NCBI GenBank assembly: GCA_944990035.1
Contig: CALYLX010000096.1
Span: forward strand, 310,001-374,000
Reading direction: 5' to 3'
From: Clitopilus passeckerianus
Taxonomy: Eukaryota > Basidiomycota > Agaricomycetes > Agaricales > Entolomataceae
Length of the DNA: 64,000 nucleotides
Part shown: positions 34,711 through 47,249 of the stretch, piece after piece
Layout of the letters: every line of letters starts with the position of its first letter
Position numbering within the stretch: the stretch's first letter is position 1
Notes under the pieces: generated by a model
Told to the model about the DNA's origin: nothing
Databases searched by the model: none
Seen by the model: only the letters and a program-made list of their open reading frames with translations
Program-made: the position numbers and the translations under genes

Positions 34711-37700
34711 ATGGCTGAGCCAGTAACAGACGAGCAGCCAGTCAAGGCCGTCGAAGAGACGAAAATCAACGGCGTTGAAGAGCCAAAGGAACCGCAAGAA
34801 ACTCAGGACACGCCACCAAAAGTCAATGGGCACGCCAACACTCCAAGCGTCGATCGCAAACAGAGTCGGGCAGAAGCAGATCCAGACGCCCAGGAAATGC
34901 TCATAGAGACTCTGAGGACGCAGATACAGGACCTATTCTCGCAGGTCACCCAGCTCAATGGAAAGCTTGTCAAATCATACGACAGGGTTTCTGACCTCGA
35001 GGATGACCTCCACACTGCATCGGCGAACATTCGTACTTCAACCCTCAAAATCTCTGAGCTAGAGATGGAGAAGACACAACATCTTTCTGCGCTCAATACC
35101 GGGCTTCTGGTGGAGAAGACTCATGTCACTGCGGAGCTAAATCGACTAATGGAGAGGGCGACAGAGGAGGCTGCTCAACGCGGTCAAGCAGAGGACGCCC
35201 GTGCCACCATAGAGAAGGAGCTCGATGACTTGAGTGCCAATCTCTTTGATCAAGCAAACAACATGGTTGCAGAAGCTCGCTTTGCTAAGCACAAAAGCGA
35301 GCAAAAATTGTCGGAAGCAGAGCTCGCCTTGAAGGGAGCTGAGGAGGCTGTTAGCTTGATGCAACACCAGATGCAGTCACTGCAGGCTGAGAAAGAGGAA
35401 GCGGATGAGACGGCTCAGAGGGCCCTCGCACTGATGGGCAAAGGGAAGTGGGTGGAACAACCAGAGGAGGAGCGAAGCATAACGAAGGCAGTCCGACTAT
35501 TGAGCTCTCATGCGCCTTACCAAGAGTTCCTTCTGTTCGTGGCGCACTTGCGGGCTCTTCATCCCACAACTTCCCATGCTCCCGCTATAACCGCCCTCCT
35601 TCCTCTCCCATTCCTCGCACGGTTACTCACGGAAGACTCGTAAGCGTTTTGATTCAAGTCCTCGCCTGTCTGAAAACTCATTCATTCCATTGCAGAGAAC
35701 CTACAATCCGCTTGGATCTGGCACCTTCACTGAACTGGCTATCCAGAAGATCTGTTCTTTCTGCCATCCACACCGGGCAACTCATCATCGAGCCCATGTC
35801 CTCCGCAGCACTCCTACACGAAATCCTCTCCTCTGCAGCATCAACAACCATTCCCGGGTTAACCAGCGGAGGAAACCAGAGTGTAGCCTGCGCACTTTGT
35901 GGATCAGACATCTTCCCGCCCCTACCCGAGACGGACAGCGGTAACGCGACTCCCACTACAGTTGCAAATTCGTGGGCTACTGGACTCTTCAAACGCTCAA
36001 CATCCAATTCAACACCTACGACCCGGTCTAGATTGCCATCGATCAACTCAGACCAATACCCACCGCAGGTGTATGTTTTCCGCCTGGCTCCCTCATCTAC
36101 ACCTCCCGCTGCTATCCCTGTACCTCCACCACAGCGAAACAGTGGGAAAGAACCATCCTCTTCATCCACTCCTCACCACTCGAGTAACACCTCACAGATA
36201 CTCTCCAACCCCGCCTCGACTCAATCCAGCACTCTCTACCCACTCTGCAACGGCAAATGGTGCCTCACCCGTCTGCGAACTACATGTACCATGTGGGCCT
36301 TTGTCCGCTCAGGCATCGTAGACAAGATCTGGGAGGAGGAAGTCGCTCTGCCTCCCCCACCACCCAAAATCGCCACCTCGACATCCAGCGAGAAACCACC
36401 TCCTGTACCCCCTAGGCGTAGAGGACTTTGGGGTGCTCTGACGGAAAGAGCTGCGAGTTGGGGTGGAGATGCGGATAAGAATAAGGCTGAAGCTGCTGCT
36501 GCTGCTGCTGCGAAGACTGCTTCGCAAAGAAACAAGTCGGGTGCTGGGGAGGAGGCGAAGATTTCGGTGGAGGAGAATAAGACGCTTCCGCCTCCGCCGC
36601 CGTCACATCCGTCTGTGCCTCGTACACACTCCTCCACTGCCACTGAGGAATCAGTTCCGAGACAACAGGTACATCGTGTACCTCCTGCTTTACCCCCACG
36701 TAGTGAAGTTCGACGTCAGCCCTCGCCTATCCCACCTACCTCGGCAGATGAGAATCCCGTGGAAGAGCCCAAGCTAGCTTCAGAAACGGACACTCCTGCC
36801 GCTGCTGCACCTCCGTCATCGACAACCTCCGCCCCTCAAGATGAACCCCCAGCTCCCCCAGCGCCCACCGCTACATCATCCACCTCATCCAACCCACCCC
36901 TCCCCGCTCTCCCCGCCCGACCACCCAGGCGCACCATGACACCATCCAACATCCCCCTCCCTCCCTCCCGTCCCCAAACACCCACAGTCGGGCTTGCAGC
37001 TAGTCCTTCCAGCCCGAAGTTCCCTCCTGGCGCAGGAACAGGGGCGGCACCTCCTCCGCTTCCGAGGAGAGCTGCTGCCAGGGTCCCGAGGGCGCCGCAT
37101 CCGGATGCGCCTGGGGGGTCGAGGCCTGGGACGCCTGTTCAGGTTGTTCAGGTCGGGGGAGGGTCGAGGCCTGCGACTCCGGCGGGGACGAAGGAACCGT
37201 CGGCGAACGCGGCTGGAGCAGGAGCAGGAGTAAGGGGAGAGGGAGAGGGTGTTACGGATGTGAAGGTTGAGAAAGCTGTTGTGGAGAAGAGTGAGGAGGA
37301 GAACAAGGAGGAGAAGGAGGAGGGACCGGCTCAAGCAGCAGCAGACGCCGAAGATAAAGCTGCGAAGGAGGAAACAGTAGATGCAGAAGCCATCAAACCG
37401 ACCGAACCACCTCAAGAGAACGCTGTGGCAGCACCTCAAGCTGACGCCCCGACTCCCAGCAGTGATAGTGAAGATTTATTCGTGGACGCATCTTCAGCGC
37501 TACCTTCTCAAGCTACGACTCCAGCTGTTGGAACCGATGGGCCCAACCAATCTGAACCTGGGCATCAGGACGCACCTGTCGAGGACAGTCAGGCCACACC
37601 GAAACAACCCACCCCACCTAACGAGACGACAGGAGAGGTTGATGGACCCAATCCCAACTCCTCTCCTGCTCCTGAACCCTCACCAGCGAGGGTTTTACAC

Positions 37701-37874
37701 GATGAACCTGAAGCGATAGCTGATCCCACCGACGCCGAGAGTGAGAAAACCAAATCCGATGGAGACAAAGGGGTGTACATCGGGGATACAACATGGGAGG
37801 AGAGAACGTGGAAAGAGGTGGTGAGGTTGAAGGAGGCGATGTTTTGGGCTCGTATTGGTGGGATGCGCTCATAA
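34711..37874 (+). CDS. SEC2: Sec2-type Rab guanine nucleotide exchange factor
   Basis: Exons 34711..35639 and 35696..37874 join across a 56-bp intron to give 1035 aa. Residues ~65-235 form the Sec2 coiled coil with its hallmark end, ANLFDQANNMVAEARFAKHK, the surface that activates Rab Sec4/Rab8 for polarised exocytosis. After the intron a conserved C-terminal module carries CALCG and a Cys-containing CNGKWCLTRLRTTCTMWAFV followed by RSGIVDKIWEEE, as in Sec2/Rabin8 relatives. The remaining ~550 residues are Pro/Ala/Ser-rich with several PPxPPRR patches that could bind SH3 domains, an Ala run (GCT repeat at about 36490-36510) and acidic ends. The protein is expected at secretory vesicles and hyphal tips. 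Confidence 0.9.
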
Positions 37875-38102
37875 ATTCCTTCATAGGATTTCTTCTGCAC
37901 GCATACTATATTGTTCTCGACCATTGAGATTTTCGATTTTCGATTTAGATCTACTATCCCCCAGAGTTACAGTCTATTACAGCCTACGATACCCACGCCA
38001 GGCGCAAGTTGGCATTCGGTTCTATAAATTAACGATTTTGATTCCTTCCTAGTCTTCGGTATACATTTACACATTCTGTAGATCTTACTATGCATATACA
38101 CC

Positions 38103-39365
38103 CTATGTCCTCTTCAACCACTCCCCATGCCTACGCGTGAGCTCCCCAATGATATCTTGTTCAATCTCCTTGGTCGTGTTGGACGGGAGGCGGAGCCAGG
38201 TTTCTTCCCATGTGTTATCACTTCCAGCTTCAGTGGGTTTCCGTGAAACGAAAACAACCTCGTATTTCCTTCGGTGGAGGTCATTGCCGATGACGACTTG
38301 GTGGCCGTATCTGTCGATTGCGGCTCTGGCTTTGGGGATGAGGAGTGAGGGGTCTGTTTCGAGCTGTTTTCGTGTGGTTAGTTGGGCTGAGAAGGGAAGG
38401 AATAAGATGTGCACGAACCTTGAAAGAAACTACGAAACCGCCCCTTGACCATTCTTGCACCATCGGCTTTAAGATCTTGGGGACTTGGTCCATTTCTATG
38501 ATGAGGCTGCCTTTGCCGGATTGGATCTTGTGGATAGACTAGTGGCTCTTCTTTAGTACCAGCTAGAACCCCTTGTAGAGTAGAATAGAAACGCACCATC
38601 TTCTGTCTGGGCAAGAAGAAATCACTAACAGCAGCAGCGAGATAATACATCGCCTTCTTCCCAAGGTTCGACATCTCCTGACTAACAGCCCTCAATAACC
38701 ACAGATAATCATTCACAGTGACGAATGTCATTGTATGCATCGTCCCCGCATTCTGTACAGCTTTGTAGTTTTCCAGGACGCTGAGTAGATCTACCCGCAT
38801 GTCGGGAGATACACCAATCTCTGGCGTAGATTGAGCATTGTGGCTAGAATTGGCTTCGTTGATCTGGAGGAAATCGAGGAAGGGGTTGGTGGAGTGGGAG
38901 TAGTGTCGGCTGAAGGGTTGGAGGCTGAATTGTCGGTGCATGAATATGACCGCGTAGCCGGCTTTGAGGAAGTATTCCGCGGAGGTGGCTCCTCTGGTTC
39001 CTGGTGAGATGTGTGTTAGTGAGGAGAGATTGGAAAAAGGCACAACACACCAGCAGAGAAGTTGTCGAGGAATCTCACTCTAGAGTACAAAGTCAATCGG
39101 GGATCTAGTTGTTCTGAGGCATCCAATGCTCACACGTTGAGTTCTAGAGGGACTGTAGTACCACCGCTCTGAAAAGCTGAAGGTCAATATTGTATGGATT
39201 GAACTGAATCGGTCATGTACGCACAGTGACGAGAACAACGTTCCTGCCCTCCTTCGCCTGCCTCGCGAGAAACTCTTGTACACTCTGAACATCATGTTCC
39301 AAAGTAGGAGGTGGTGGTTGAGTGGCAAAATACTCCTCGGCTGAGAAAGTAGACGCCGTGCTCAT
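38103..39365 (-). CDS. CAB2: Phosphopantothenate-cysteine ligase (coenzyme A biosynthesis)
   Basis: Exons 39365..39225, 39168..39134, 39079..39051, 39000..38597, 38538..38419 and 38363..38103 give 329 aa. The enzyme joins 4'-phosphopantothenate to cysteine, the second step of CoA synthesis, in the cytosol. Signature blocks are SGGTTVPLELNVVRFLDNFS followed by AGTRGATSAEYFLKAGYAVI, YLAAAVSDFF, MSIHKIQSGKGSL and DQVPKILKPM, as in human PPCS and yeast Cab2. The two small exons (35 and 29 nt) encode the nucleotide-binding loop. It is convergent with the Sec2 gene and divergent from the large membrane-protein gene. The length matches the family. Confidence 0.95.
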
Positions 39366-40200
39366 CGTCGGTAATATCGCGGATGATTCAGATCTCTACA
39401 CAACTTTCCTTTAACGAGAAACTGAAAGAATGGCGCTGCTTGTGGTGGTGGTCTTGTAAGATGTCCTCTTGAGAGGAGAGATAACGGGACGAATGTGGTG
39501 CTGATTCGACACGAAGTACGGCCTGGCCAGCCATCAGTCAAGGGTATACTTCTCAGCCACAACTCTGCATTTGACCGCCACCAACGACGACCGAAACGAC
39601 TCAATTTACGGCCGTATGGGTGCCAAACCGCTATGAAAATCCGTGCTATCAAGGAAACATTACTCTAACCAGGCTATAATCGTTTCAACAATTGCCCTCC
39701 AACGCACAACGGGATCCACCATAAAGCCAGCTCATGCAATCCATCCTACCCAACCTCAAACCCAGTGCAGATGCCGGTTGGCAAAGACAGATGATTCAAA
39801 TTAGAGAGCAAGAATCCGACATACTGTAAATCCTCTGCATACCGAGGTCCGACCTCACTGGCGTCTTTGGGCAAGCGTTTGTGCTTGAAGATGGAACGAT
39901 GGAGTACGTTCAACTGGTCAGAAAGGATCATCATTGAATTCAGGCATGTCCTTATATTCTCCTGCCTTGCTCCCCGGAATCTAATTCAATTCACACAGAT
40001 GACATTCCCTTTCGTCGACATTGACACATCCCCGTTAACGTCGCCCTCGAGGTGCCTCGAATCCATGATGGGATCAAGCAAATGCAATTCACTCAACATC
40101 AACCATCGTTCCCTCCAGCCTTCCCAGTCTCACTTCCTGGCGTCTTTTTGGAGACGTTCTGTATCTCCCAGCATCTCATTCTTGATACAAGAGAGGCGCA
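39366..40200. promoter_or_regulatory. Divergent promoter region between CAB2 and the RS-rich membrane protein
   Basis: About 835 bp. Several short open frames exist, including one from 39867 that overlaps the next gene in another frame, but none has splice or domain support. The downstream gene could have an upstream non-coding exon here; this cannot be decided from sequence alone. Confidence 0.45.
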
Positions 40201-43200
40201 ATGGAGATCGAGCAGCCTCCTACCTTGGCCCAGTCAAACACACTTCACGCTTCCGGAGATATTCAAATTGTTGGCACAGAACGTGGTCAAAGTCGAAGTC
40301 CAAGCCCTGGCGTTCCAACTCCCGCGCCCGATCCAGAACTACTCCTTCCCCCTCCCCAACCTACCCAGCCTGCACAACCCGCACAAGTGCAATACTACAT
40401 CCCCCCAGCCTCCCTATACAGTGTAGACGTAGAATCCCCATCTCGTTCCAGATCCAGATCCCGGTCACGGTCCAGCTCGAGGGTTCGAAGACGCACAAAC
40501 AGGCGCCGGGAGTCCTCCCTCAATTCCTTGGATCATAGAGGGAGATATTATGATTCAGACCCGAACTCGTCTTACTACACCGCGCATGATCCGTATGGGT
40601 ATGCATCCCAATCACACCGACCTGTTCCTACTCCTCCTGCTCCTCCTGCGCCTGCTCCGATTCTACCTCTAGGTTCGGATTATACAGGGTATCCACCAGC
40701 TGGACCACCTGTTCAACCACCGATCGTGATTCAAGCTGGGCCATCTCCTCCTCGACATGGGAGGTTTGGGCATGGACCTGCACCGGTGGAAGGGGTCTAT
40801 CAGCAGCCATTCGTAATACCACCTTATGGGATACAGCCGCCTAGCAGGAGAGGCTCGTTTGGTGCGGGGTATGACTATGTCCAACCTGCGTCTCTACCTC
40901 TCCCTCGACGATCTCGTACGGCAGAAATAAGGCCAGCCATTTCAGATCCTTTCCCTCTCCCGCACCAATCTCGTGTCGCAGAAGTAAGGCCAGCCGTGTC
41001 AGATCCACTCCCCCGGCGGTCGCACACAGATTATTACACCCCATTCCATTCTGATCCTGGACCGTGGCACGGGTACGCACCAGGAACCTATTGGCCTTCC
41101 GAGCCGCTGGTAGTTCCAGGCCATGTGTATGCCCCTAGTTCCTATTCATATCTGCCTGATAACGGGACGTATGTATCCCAAGGAGGGGATAGCGTCTATC
41201 ACGACACGGAGGATAATCAATACACCTCCGTCAATCCCTGGTCTACATCCCACGCGACGCCTTCCAAACTTCCGCTGGCTCAGAATTATCCAGGCGGCGG
41301 CGGCGGCGGTAGTGGTGGTGGTGGTACGGGCTATGGCTACGGCTACGGCTACCCCTCCGGCACCCCATACGTCGTATACCCCTACAAATCCCGTCGTTCC
41401 GTATTCCTCACCCTCCTCCACGAATCTCTCCTCATCTTCTCCAACTTCCTCTTCCACGTCGTCCCGAACCAACTCTACCTACACCCCCTCCTGCGGCTTC
41501 CGTCGTTCTACTTCAGCAGGGTGGCGAGGATATTCGAGGAGGCGAATATGAGTATGCGGGAGATTAAGACGCTGGCGGAGGGGAGTGCGAGGAAAGGGGA
41601 TACGGACTTTGAGCAGTGGTACTTCACCATGGGAGATCTAGTCCCGAATTTGAAGATAAGCTGGGAATCGTTTATTGACTCGTTGCTTCGGGAATGGAAG
41701 ACACTGAACATTATTTCTGTTTTGTTGCTATCGTCAGTATCCTTTTTTCGGCATGCGTTGGTTTATACTTATATCTGTTGACAGGGCCATCCTCACGATC
41801 TTACAAATCGATAGCGCTGCCAATGATCCCCTTACGAGATATTGTGCGCTGTACTCCTTGATTTGCACGCTCATCAGTTTGCTATTTGGGTGTATGTATA
41901 TCATTCGGTTTGGGACGATGCGGAAACCGCATAAGGCCGCGGAATGGGCTGAAGTAAGTCCTGTTGTGGACCACAACGAACTCTTGCTCACCTGGATTGA
42001 TAGGAAGCTCAAAATCAGAAACCTAACATTTGGTGGAACGTCTGGGTTCTTCTGGCAATGCCTTCTGTTTGGCTTGCATGGTGAGCTCATTCCAGCCACT
42101 CCATATTTTAAAATTCATACCTCGCAGGTCAATCGTCCTCTACATCGCATGCATAATGTCCTTCGTCTGGAGAACAGGCCCAAGCAACGGCGAAGAGCCC
42201 ACCCCTCAAGGAATCTCCTCCACGACCCAACTCGGCCTCCGTATCGGTGTATCCGCCACCCTCGGTCTAGGGGTCCTCTACTTCATCCTCATCGTCAACG
42301 AGTTCCGGCGGTATGGAGCTGTCATGGACCAGTCGTTCAAACGCAAGATGGATAGGTGGGCGAGGGAGAAGAAGGAGGGGTCGGTTAGACATGGTTATCC
42401 AAGGCCTCCTTCATACTATCCAGCTCCTGCGCCGTCTCCACCTTCACCTTGGCCAGAGTCGGAAGCGACATTGCGACCGTCTACGGTATATGTTCCTTCA
42501 ACGCCTGTTATCCCCCGGGAACGAACGCCAAGCCCGGTAGTTGTGCCACAGGCCCCAGATCAGGATGATTCAGATGGTGCTTTCAAACCGTTGAAGATCA
42601 TGGATTTACGTTTTCAGGATGTTCATGGGGTTTATACTATGCCTCGACTACTACTCCAGCGGAGCTTCTCTGAACTAGACTGGAACCACTTTATCAGTGT
42701 ATGTCCCCCGTTTCGCTGACTATCTTCAGTTATACTAATACACTTTGTAGGAGGCCACTGATGCTTGGAATGGTGATCCCTCCTGGGAGTATCTTTTCTC
42801 CTCCAACTCATCAGCCCCATCTCGTCCACAAGACCGAGCATTCGAGGTTCTGGAAAAGTGGAATCTGGACTACTTCCGACCTCGACAAACATTGGCGATT
42901 CTATGTTTGGAGTACTTGCAAGATTATCCAGGATCTCCGGTGTATGCCATTTACCTCTTCGACACGCGGGGGCAGCCTGCCGATAGCCTTCCTGCGAATC
43001 AATTTGATGTCCTTCCGGATGGGTTGTCGCGTCTTGATGTTTTCGACCAGCCCGAAGCTGGTGGGAGGAGGAGGCGGATGCTGGGTCGGACTGTTATCAG
43101 TGCACCGCTTGAACCCCATGAACCGCGCGTTCATTTCCCTCCAAGTGGAGGAAGGACTTCTAGCCGAAGCCGAAGTCGTTCCCGCTCCCGTTCACGTTCA

Positions 43201-44295
43201 CCTCCACGCCGGGATGAGCTGAACCGCCACCGCCTTCCAGATACCCCCGGACCTATCCGCAGAGGGCACAGCGATACAGACTTGAGTTCATTACGCCTAC
43301 AGACGGAGGACGTGCCGCCTCGTTCTCACAGAGATAGCCCCCCTATTGTTGTTGTTGCACCTTCTGCTCCCCGCGCCTCTCAACGTCAACGCCATTCCCG
43401 ACGGGATCGATCACCACCTCCTGCTCCTGAGCTTGACGCTGTTGATGCTGGAAGGTGGCCGATAGTCCAACCAGCTCCAATCGAACCTCTCACTGTTGAT
43501 GATGTTAATGAGTGGGCAGTGTGGCAGCCAGATCCAGCTGAGCCAAACACCCCTGATACTCCCAGCGGGCCGGCAAGGCGAGCGGAGGAGCGCTCGCGAT
43601 CTCACTCATCAACATCAACAGGGGAGCAGCCTATCTGGAATCGGGCCACCCCCAGTGGGCCTATTATCATTCATCATTCGCGCAGAAGTTCGTCTCGGAG
43701 TCGTTCCCGGTCACCCAGAAGATCTCCTCCCCCTCGTTCTCGAAACCGAAATGGAACAATGGACTCGGAGGGTCCAGTACCAAGCACGAGTACGAGGCCA
43801 CAGATAATCACTGAACGTGCAAGAACGTCTTCTCCCGAACCAATTGTCATTGCACCAAGGCCGGCTGAACCCACCCACCAGGAAAGGCGCTCCCGACATT
43901 GGGTGCAACCTCCCGCTGCGTTGCCTGGCTACGGTCGACCTCCCGTGATTCCAAACGGTATGACACCTCTACGAGAAAGAGAAAGAGAAAGAGAGAGGCA
44001 CCATCGACACCGAGACCGGTCACAATCAGCTGAGGAGCCTCCCGTCATGATATACCCAGGTCAGCGTCGAGATTCCGTTCCTGTGGTGATGCTGCCACCC
44101 CCGCCGCCACCTCAACCTCAGTCTGTACCAAGGATGTGGCCGTATCACATTCTAGGTGATTCACAACCGCCTGGACGACATCACCACCACCGACAGAGAC
44201 GACCGGGCGAGCATAGAGAGCGTGACCATAGGTCAGGGCAACACCGTGCAGGACGGTCAAACCGAGAACCTTCGCCATATTACTACTACCCTTAA
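40201..44295 (+). CDS. Large multi-pass membrane protein with disordered Pro/Tyr- and Arg/Ser-rich tails
   Basis: Exons 40201..41732, 41785..41953, 42004..42080, 42128..42698 and 42751..44295 give 1297 aa. The N-terminal ~390 residues are disordered, with RS repeats and a Gly/Tyr tract. The centre holds a conserved block (SVFLTLLHESLLIFSNFLFH, ARIFEEANMSMREIKTLAEG) and about five hydrophobic helices: LNIISVLLLSAILTILQI, YSLICTLISLLFGCMYII, NVWVLLAMPSVWLAW, IVLYIACIMSFVW and VSATLGLGVLYFILIV. The C-terminal half is again disordered, with RSRSRS runs, an (RE)n run from GAAAGA repeats near 43975-44000, and a His-rich end. I do not recognise a named family. Membrane segments argue against a splicing-factor role despite the RS repeats. 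Confidence 0.8.
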
Positions 44296-44583
44296 CGGAT
44301 ACGTTAGCCCCAGTTCTAATTGAAGAACGTTCTGATATCAATTTTGCATACTTATTGTATATTACAGCCAAAATCTATGCAGGGTCAATTTACGATCTCT
44401 GCTCGCTTGTAGCCCCAGTACTAACCCCTATTCAAGGCAAATATTTGCTGTCACATCCACGAAAACGTAACGGCATGTGATTCGTGACTACTAATTATTG
44501 CTACGCGACGGGTGGCGCTACAGAGTCGCTCCCGTTCCTTTTCCACTCAACGTTGGTGTTTTCACGCTCGGAGGCTCCTTGTC
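44296..44583. promoter_or_regulatory. Promoter of MYND-linked family copy 1, with degraded copy of a shared element
   Basis: At about 44465-44480 the sequence AACGTAACGGCATGTG, and at about 44502 ACGCGACGGG, line up in order with the ACGCGT-AAC-CACGTG-ACGCGT module upstream of the two paralogues. Here the boxes are mutated (CATGTG for CACGTG, ACGCGA for ACGCGT). Confidence 0.45.
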
Positions 44584-45490
44584 ATGTCCTCAGGACGCAT
44601 TATCAGATTTCTCGATCACCCGTTGCTACCCGCAAACCCCCAAAGTGGGCTCAACCGACCTAGAATAATTGAAAGCGGTACCTCAGCTTGGGCGACCAAG
44701 CCCAGTGTATCATGTAATGGTCTTGACCTGATGACTTTCATCATGTGTACAGGCCTGGAGGGAGAAGGCCGGCTCGATCCAAGTAGCGCAAGAATTACTG
44801 CCGCAGATGCAATAGCGACGTTGTTCTACAAGCTAGGCCAAGAAAAATGGATAGAAAAAATGATCGATGCGGACAACGTCCGCCTTTCGAGTTCTTTCAT
44901 AAAGATGATCCGAACCTCCTGCCACTGTATGCAGAAAGAAACGACCACTTGATTGAGGTGAGCGAAAACTTGGGTTAACTTGTACACTAATTGGATTAAA
45001 TTCTCAAAATGTACAGATCGGTACATTCGGAGAAGTTAACGGATGGAGCGTCCGATCACCTGGCGTAGCGTACGGAATTGAAGCCAACGGAAATTGGAAG
45101 CTTCTATCCGTCACCGACAAGGACGACTTCTGCAAACTCGAAAAATGGGTCGTCGCTATGAGCGAGTCACTTGGACGGTCCATACTCTCAGAGACCGACA
45201 AGCGGTGGGAACGTGGAGTTATCAAGAATATAACATGGAGTGATATCACGAAGGAGGAAAGCAGAGATAATAGGGTTTTCAAGAAAACTTTTACGAGAGA
45301 GATGGTCGCAGAAGAAGATGAAGCGTTGAGCGAGGATGTGGACGATGGCTTGGGAACTGCTGGGTATGACTCAGATTCGGACGAATGGACTGACGAGGAG
45401 GATGGGGCGGGGGAAAATGGCGAGGTTGGCAGTTCCATTGCTCAAGTTGAAGAAGATTCAGGCTTGGAGCTTGAGTATGCCTCTGGGTAG
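44584..45490 (+). pseudogene. MYND-linked family copy 1: frameshifted, lacks the MYND finger
   Basis: Exons 44584..44677, 44753..44957 and 45017..45490 match the intact paralogue at 45883 in order and splice position: IIRFLDHPLLPANP, ATLFYKLGQEKWIEKMIDAD, then YAERNDHLIEIGTFGE and WERGVIKNITWSDITKEE. Between MIDAD and RPPFEFFHKDDPNLL the frame shifts (about 44868-44880): exons 1 plus 2 total 299 bases where a multiple of three is needed, so one base is missing or two are extra. The end is acidic (WTDEEDGAGENGE) without the Cys-rich MYND finger. Read strictly it would stop at about 122 codons. It could also be a live gene with a sequencing error; only one lesion is seen. Confidence 0.65.
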
Positions 45491-45675
45491 CAACTGCTGG
45501 AACTTGACTGCCATCTCAGAGATATGACTTAATATAATATATCACAAAACATTCAATCTTCATAATTATTACTGTAGCTCAAGGACGATATTTGCCAAAA
45601 CGACCCACAAATCACCGAATGATTTTTGGTGGGATTCAAAATACCGGGAAGCTATTCTATCTAAATAAACTCTGA

Positions 45676-45767
45676 ACGCGTCGTAGCGACACAGGCCTCT
45701 TCTGCAACGAACGCCCAGCATCGTGACGCGTAACGTCACGTGTGTGTTCTCATTAAAAGTGACGCGT
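45676..45767 (+). promoter_or_regulatory. ACGCGT/CACGTG promoter module of MYND-linked copy 2
   Basis: Three ACGCGT boxes (45676-45681, 45726-45731, 45762-45767) and one CACGTG (45737-45742) lie 116-207 bp upstream of the ATG. ACGCGT is the MluI cell-cycle box bound by MBF in yeasts; CACGTG is a bHLH site. The order ACGCGT, 5-bp gap, CACGTG, then ACGCGT is repeated upstream of the copy at 52242. Confidence 0.6.
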
Positions 45768-45882
45768 TTTTTGACATTTGGGAGGCGCAACTCGACTCAG
45801 CACCATCCTCCACCTCGCCTTCAGAGGTCCCCATTTCGCGGAACAACAACTCCATTCATCAGCCTTGAAACAAGAAAAGACA

Positions 45883-47058
45883 ATGCCCGTCAGAGAAGCC
45901 TATTGGCACGTTATTCGCTTTCTTGACCACCCTCTCCTCCCTGCCAACACCGGTCGTGATGTTCCGAAAATTATCAAACACGGTAAGTTGCCCTCAAAAA
46001 AGTGCAGAAATAATGTGTTAACTTTAGTGACGCGTCAGGTATTGATGACAGTGGACCAATGCATCCCAAGAGCCCACGCCCGTCTGCTCCGGACGGTGTC
46101 GTGACGTTGCTTTACAAGATGGGCCGGGAAGACTGGCTCAAGAAGTTCATCGACGTTGGAGGAACTTCAAAGTTCAAGATGCGTATCGACAGGCCGAGCT
46201 GGAGCAAGGACCTCTATGTTGAGAGGAACGACCGTGCTGTGGAGGTCCGTTCATTGGCCATTTTCGCCTTTTACCAACCACTGACAAAAGGGCTTTTTTT
46301 TTCAGATTGGTCTTCTTTCTTCTCATCGCGATCATCCTTGCCCCGGTATCAGACACGTTGTCTCCGACAACGGTGACTGGGAGCCGGTGGCGCAATGTGA
46401 TGCTCGACTCGGAGACTGGTACGGCACCGATGTGTGGATCCGCGACCAAGGCGAAGGACTTGCAAAATGCATCTGGTACGACAAGCGGTGGCAACCAGGC
46501 GACGATATCGTCGAAATCACTTGGTCTGGTATGACTGAGGCTGAGAGGGAAGAAGCTCATGTATTCACTGAGCAATTCAAAATCAAGCCACCGTCGAAGG
46601 GGTATAATGATTGGGATCGTCTGTCCATGAATGGACATAAGATGTCGGCGGCGGAGAGAAAGGCAGAGCTTGACCGCTTGACCGATATCAAGCGGAGAGA
46701 ATGCCGAGGTGGATGTGGTGTAAAGGATGCCAAGCATGTTTGCGGCAAGTGCAAGGAAGTTTGTGAGTGAAATGTTCCTCCTCTTGACGCTTTGTATCTC
46801 ATCTTCCGCTCCTCAACTTCAGTTTACTGCAGCCGTGAATGTCAAGTAGATGACTGGAAGGTATGCACGCCCCATGATATACTTGTAGATGCATTCTAAC
46901 TAGCTCGGTAGTGGCACAAATCCGTTTGTGGCTTACATGAAAGCGATGATGAGAGTGAGGTTGACGATGACGATGACGACGACGATGAGGAGGATGAAGA
47001 CGACGACGATGAGGAGGATGAAGACGACGACGATGAGGAGGATGAAGACGACGACTGA
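45883..47058 (+). CDS. MYND zinc-finger protein, intact copy of a lineage-specific family
   Basis: Exons 45883..45982, 46039..46244, 46306..46762, 46823..46860 and 46912..47058 give 315 aa. The N-terminal domain is unnamed: YWHVIRFLDHPLLPANTGRD, GVVTLLYKMGREDWLKKFID, LYVERNDRAVEIGLLSSHR, WYGTDVWIRDQGEGLAKCIW and DDIVEITWSGMTEAEREEAH. An MYND finger follows at about residues 237-278 (CRGGCG, CGKCKEVFYCSRECQ, WHKSVCG), a protein-protein interaction zinc finger. The end is an acidic tail coded by three perfect 24-bp repeats. Nuclear or cytoplasmic adaptor roles are known for MYND proteins; the partner here is unknown. Intact splicing and frame make it the reference for the copies at 44584 and 52242. 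Confidence 0.85.
46978..47049 (+). repeat. Three tandem 24-bp repeats coding an Asp/Glu tail
   Basis: The unit encodes DDDEEDED and is repeated three times without change within the last exon of the MYND gene. Perfect identity suggests recent expansion by slippage; the number may vary between strains. Confidence 0.85.
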
Positions 47059-47249
47059 CTCAAGTCAAGGATATATCCAGCCTAAGCTTCTAGCATTCAT
47101 TGTATACATAGGGATATTCGGTGCAAGTCGATCCAGGCTTTCAAGCTCAAGGTTGAGGTCCCAGACTCGGATGTCACGTGTGGCCCGAATTGGCGTGTGG
47201 TGCTTGACCTTGCTTATCTCCACCATCATCAATCTCAAGCTTTGACGAG

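Noticed and set aside
35448..35695. In-frame upstream extension of the second Sec2 exon
   Set aside because: The first exon codes Sec2 sequence across this interval in another frame, and a good GTAAGC...CAG intron joins the two.
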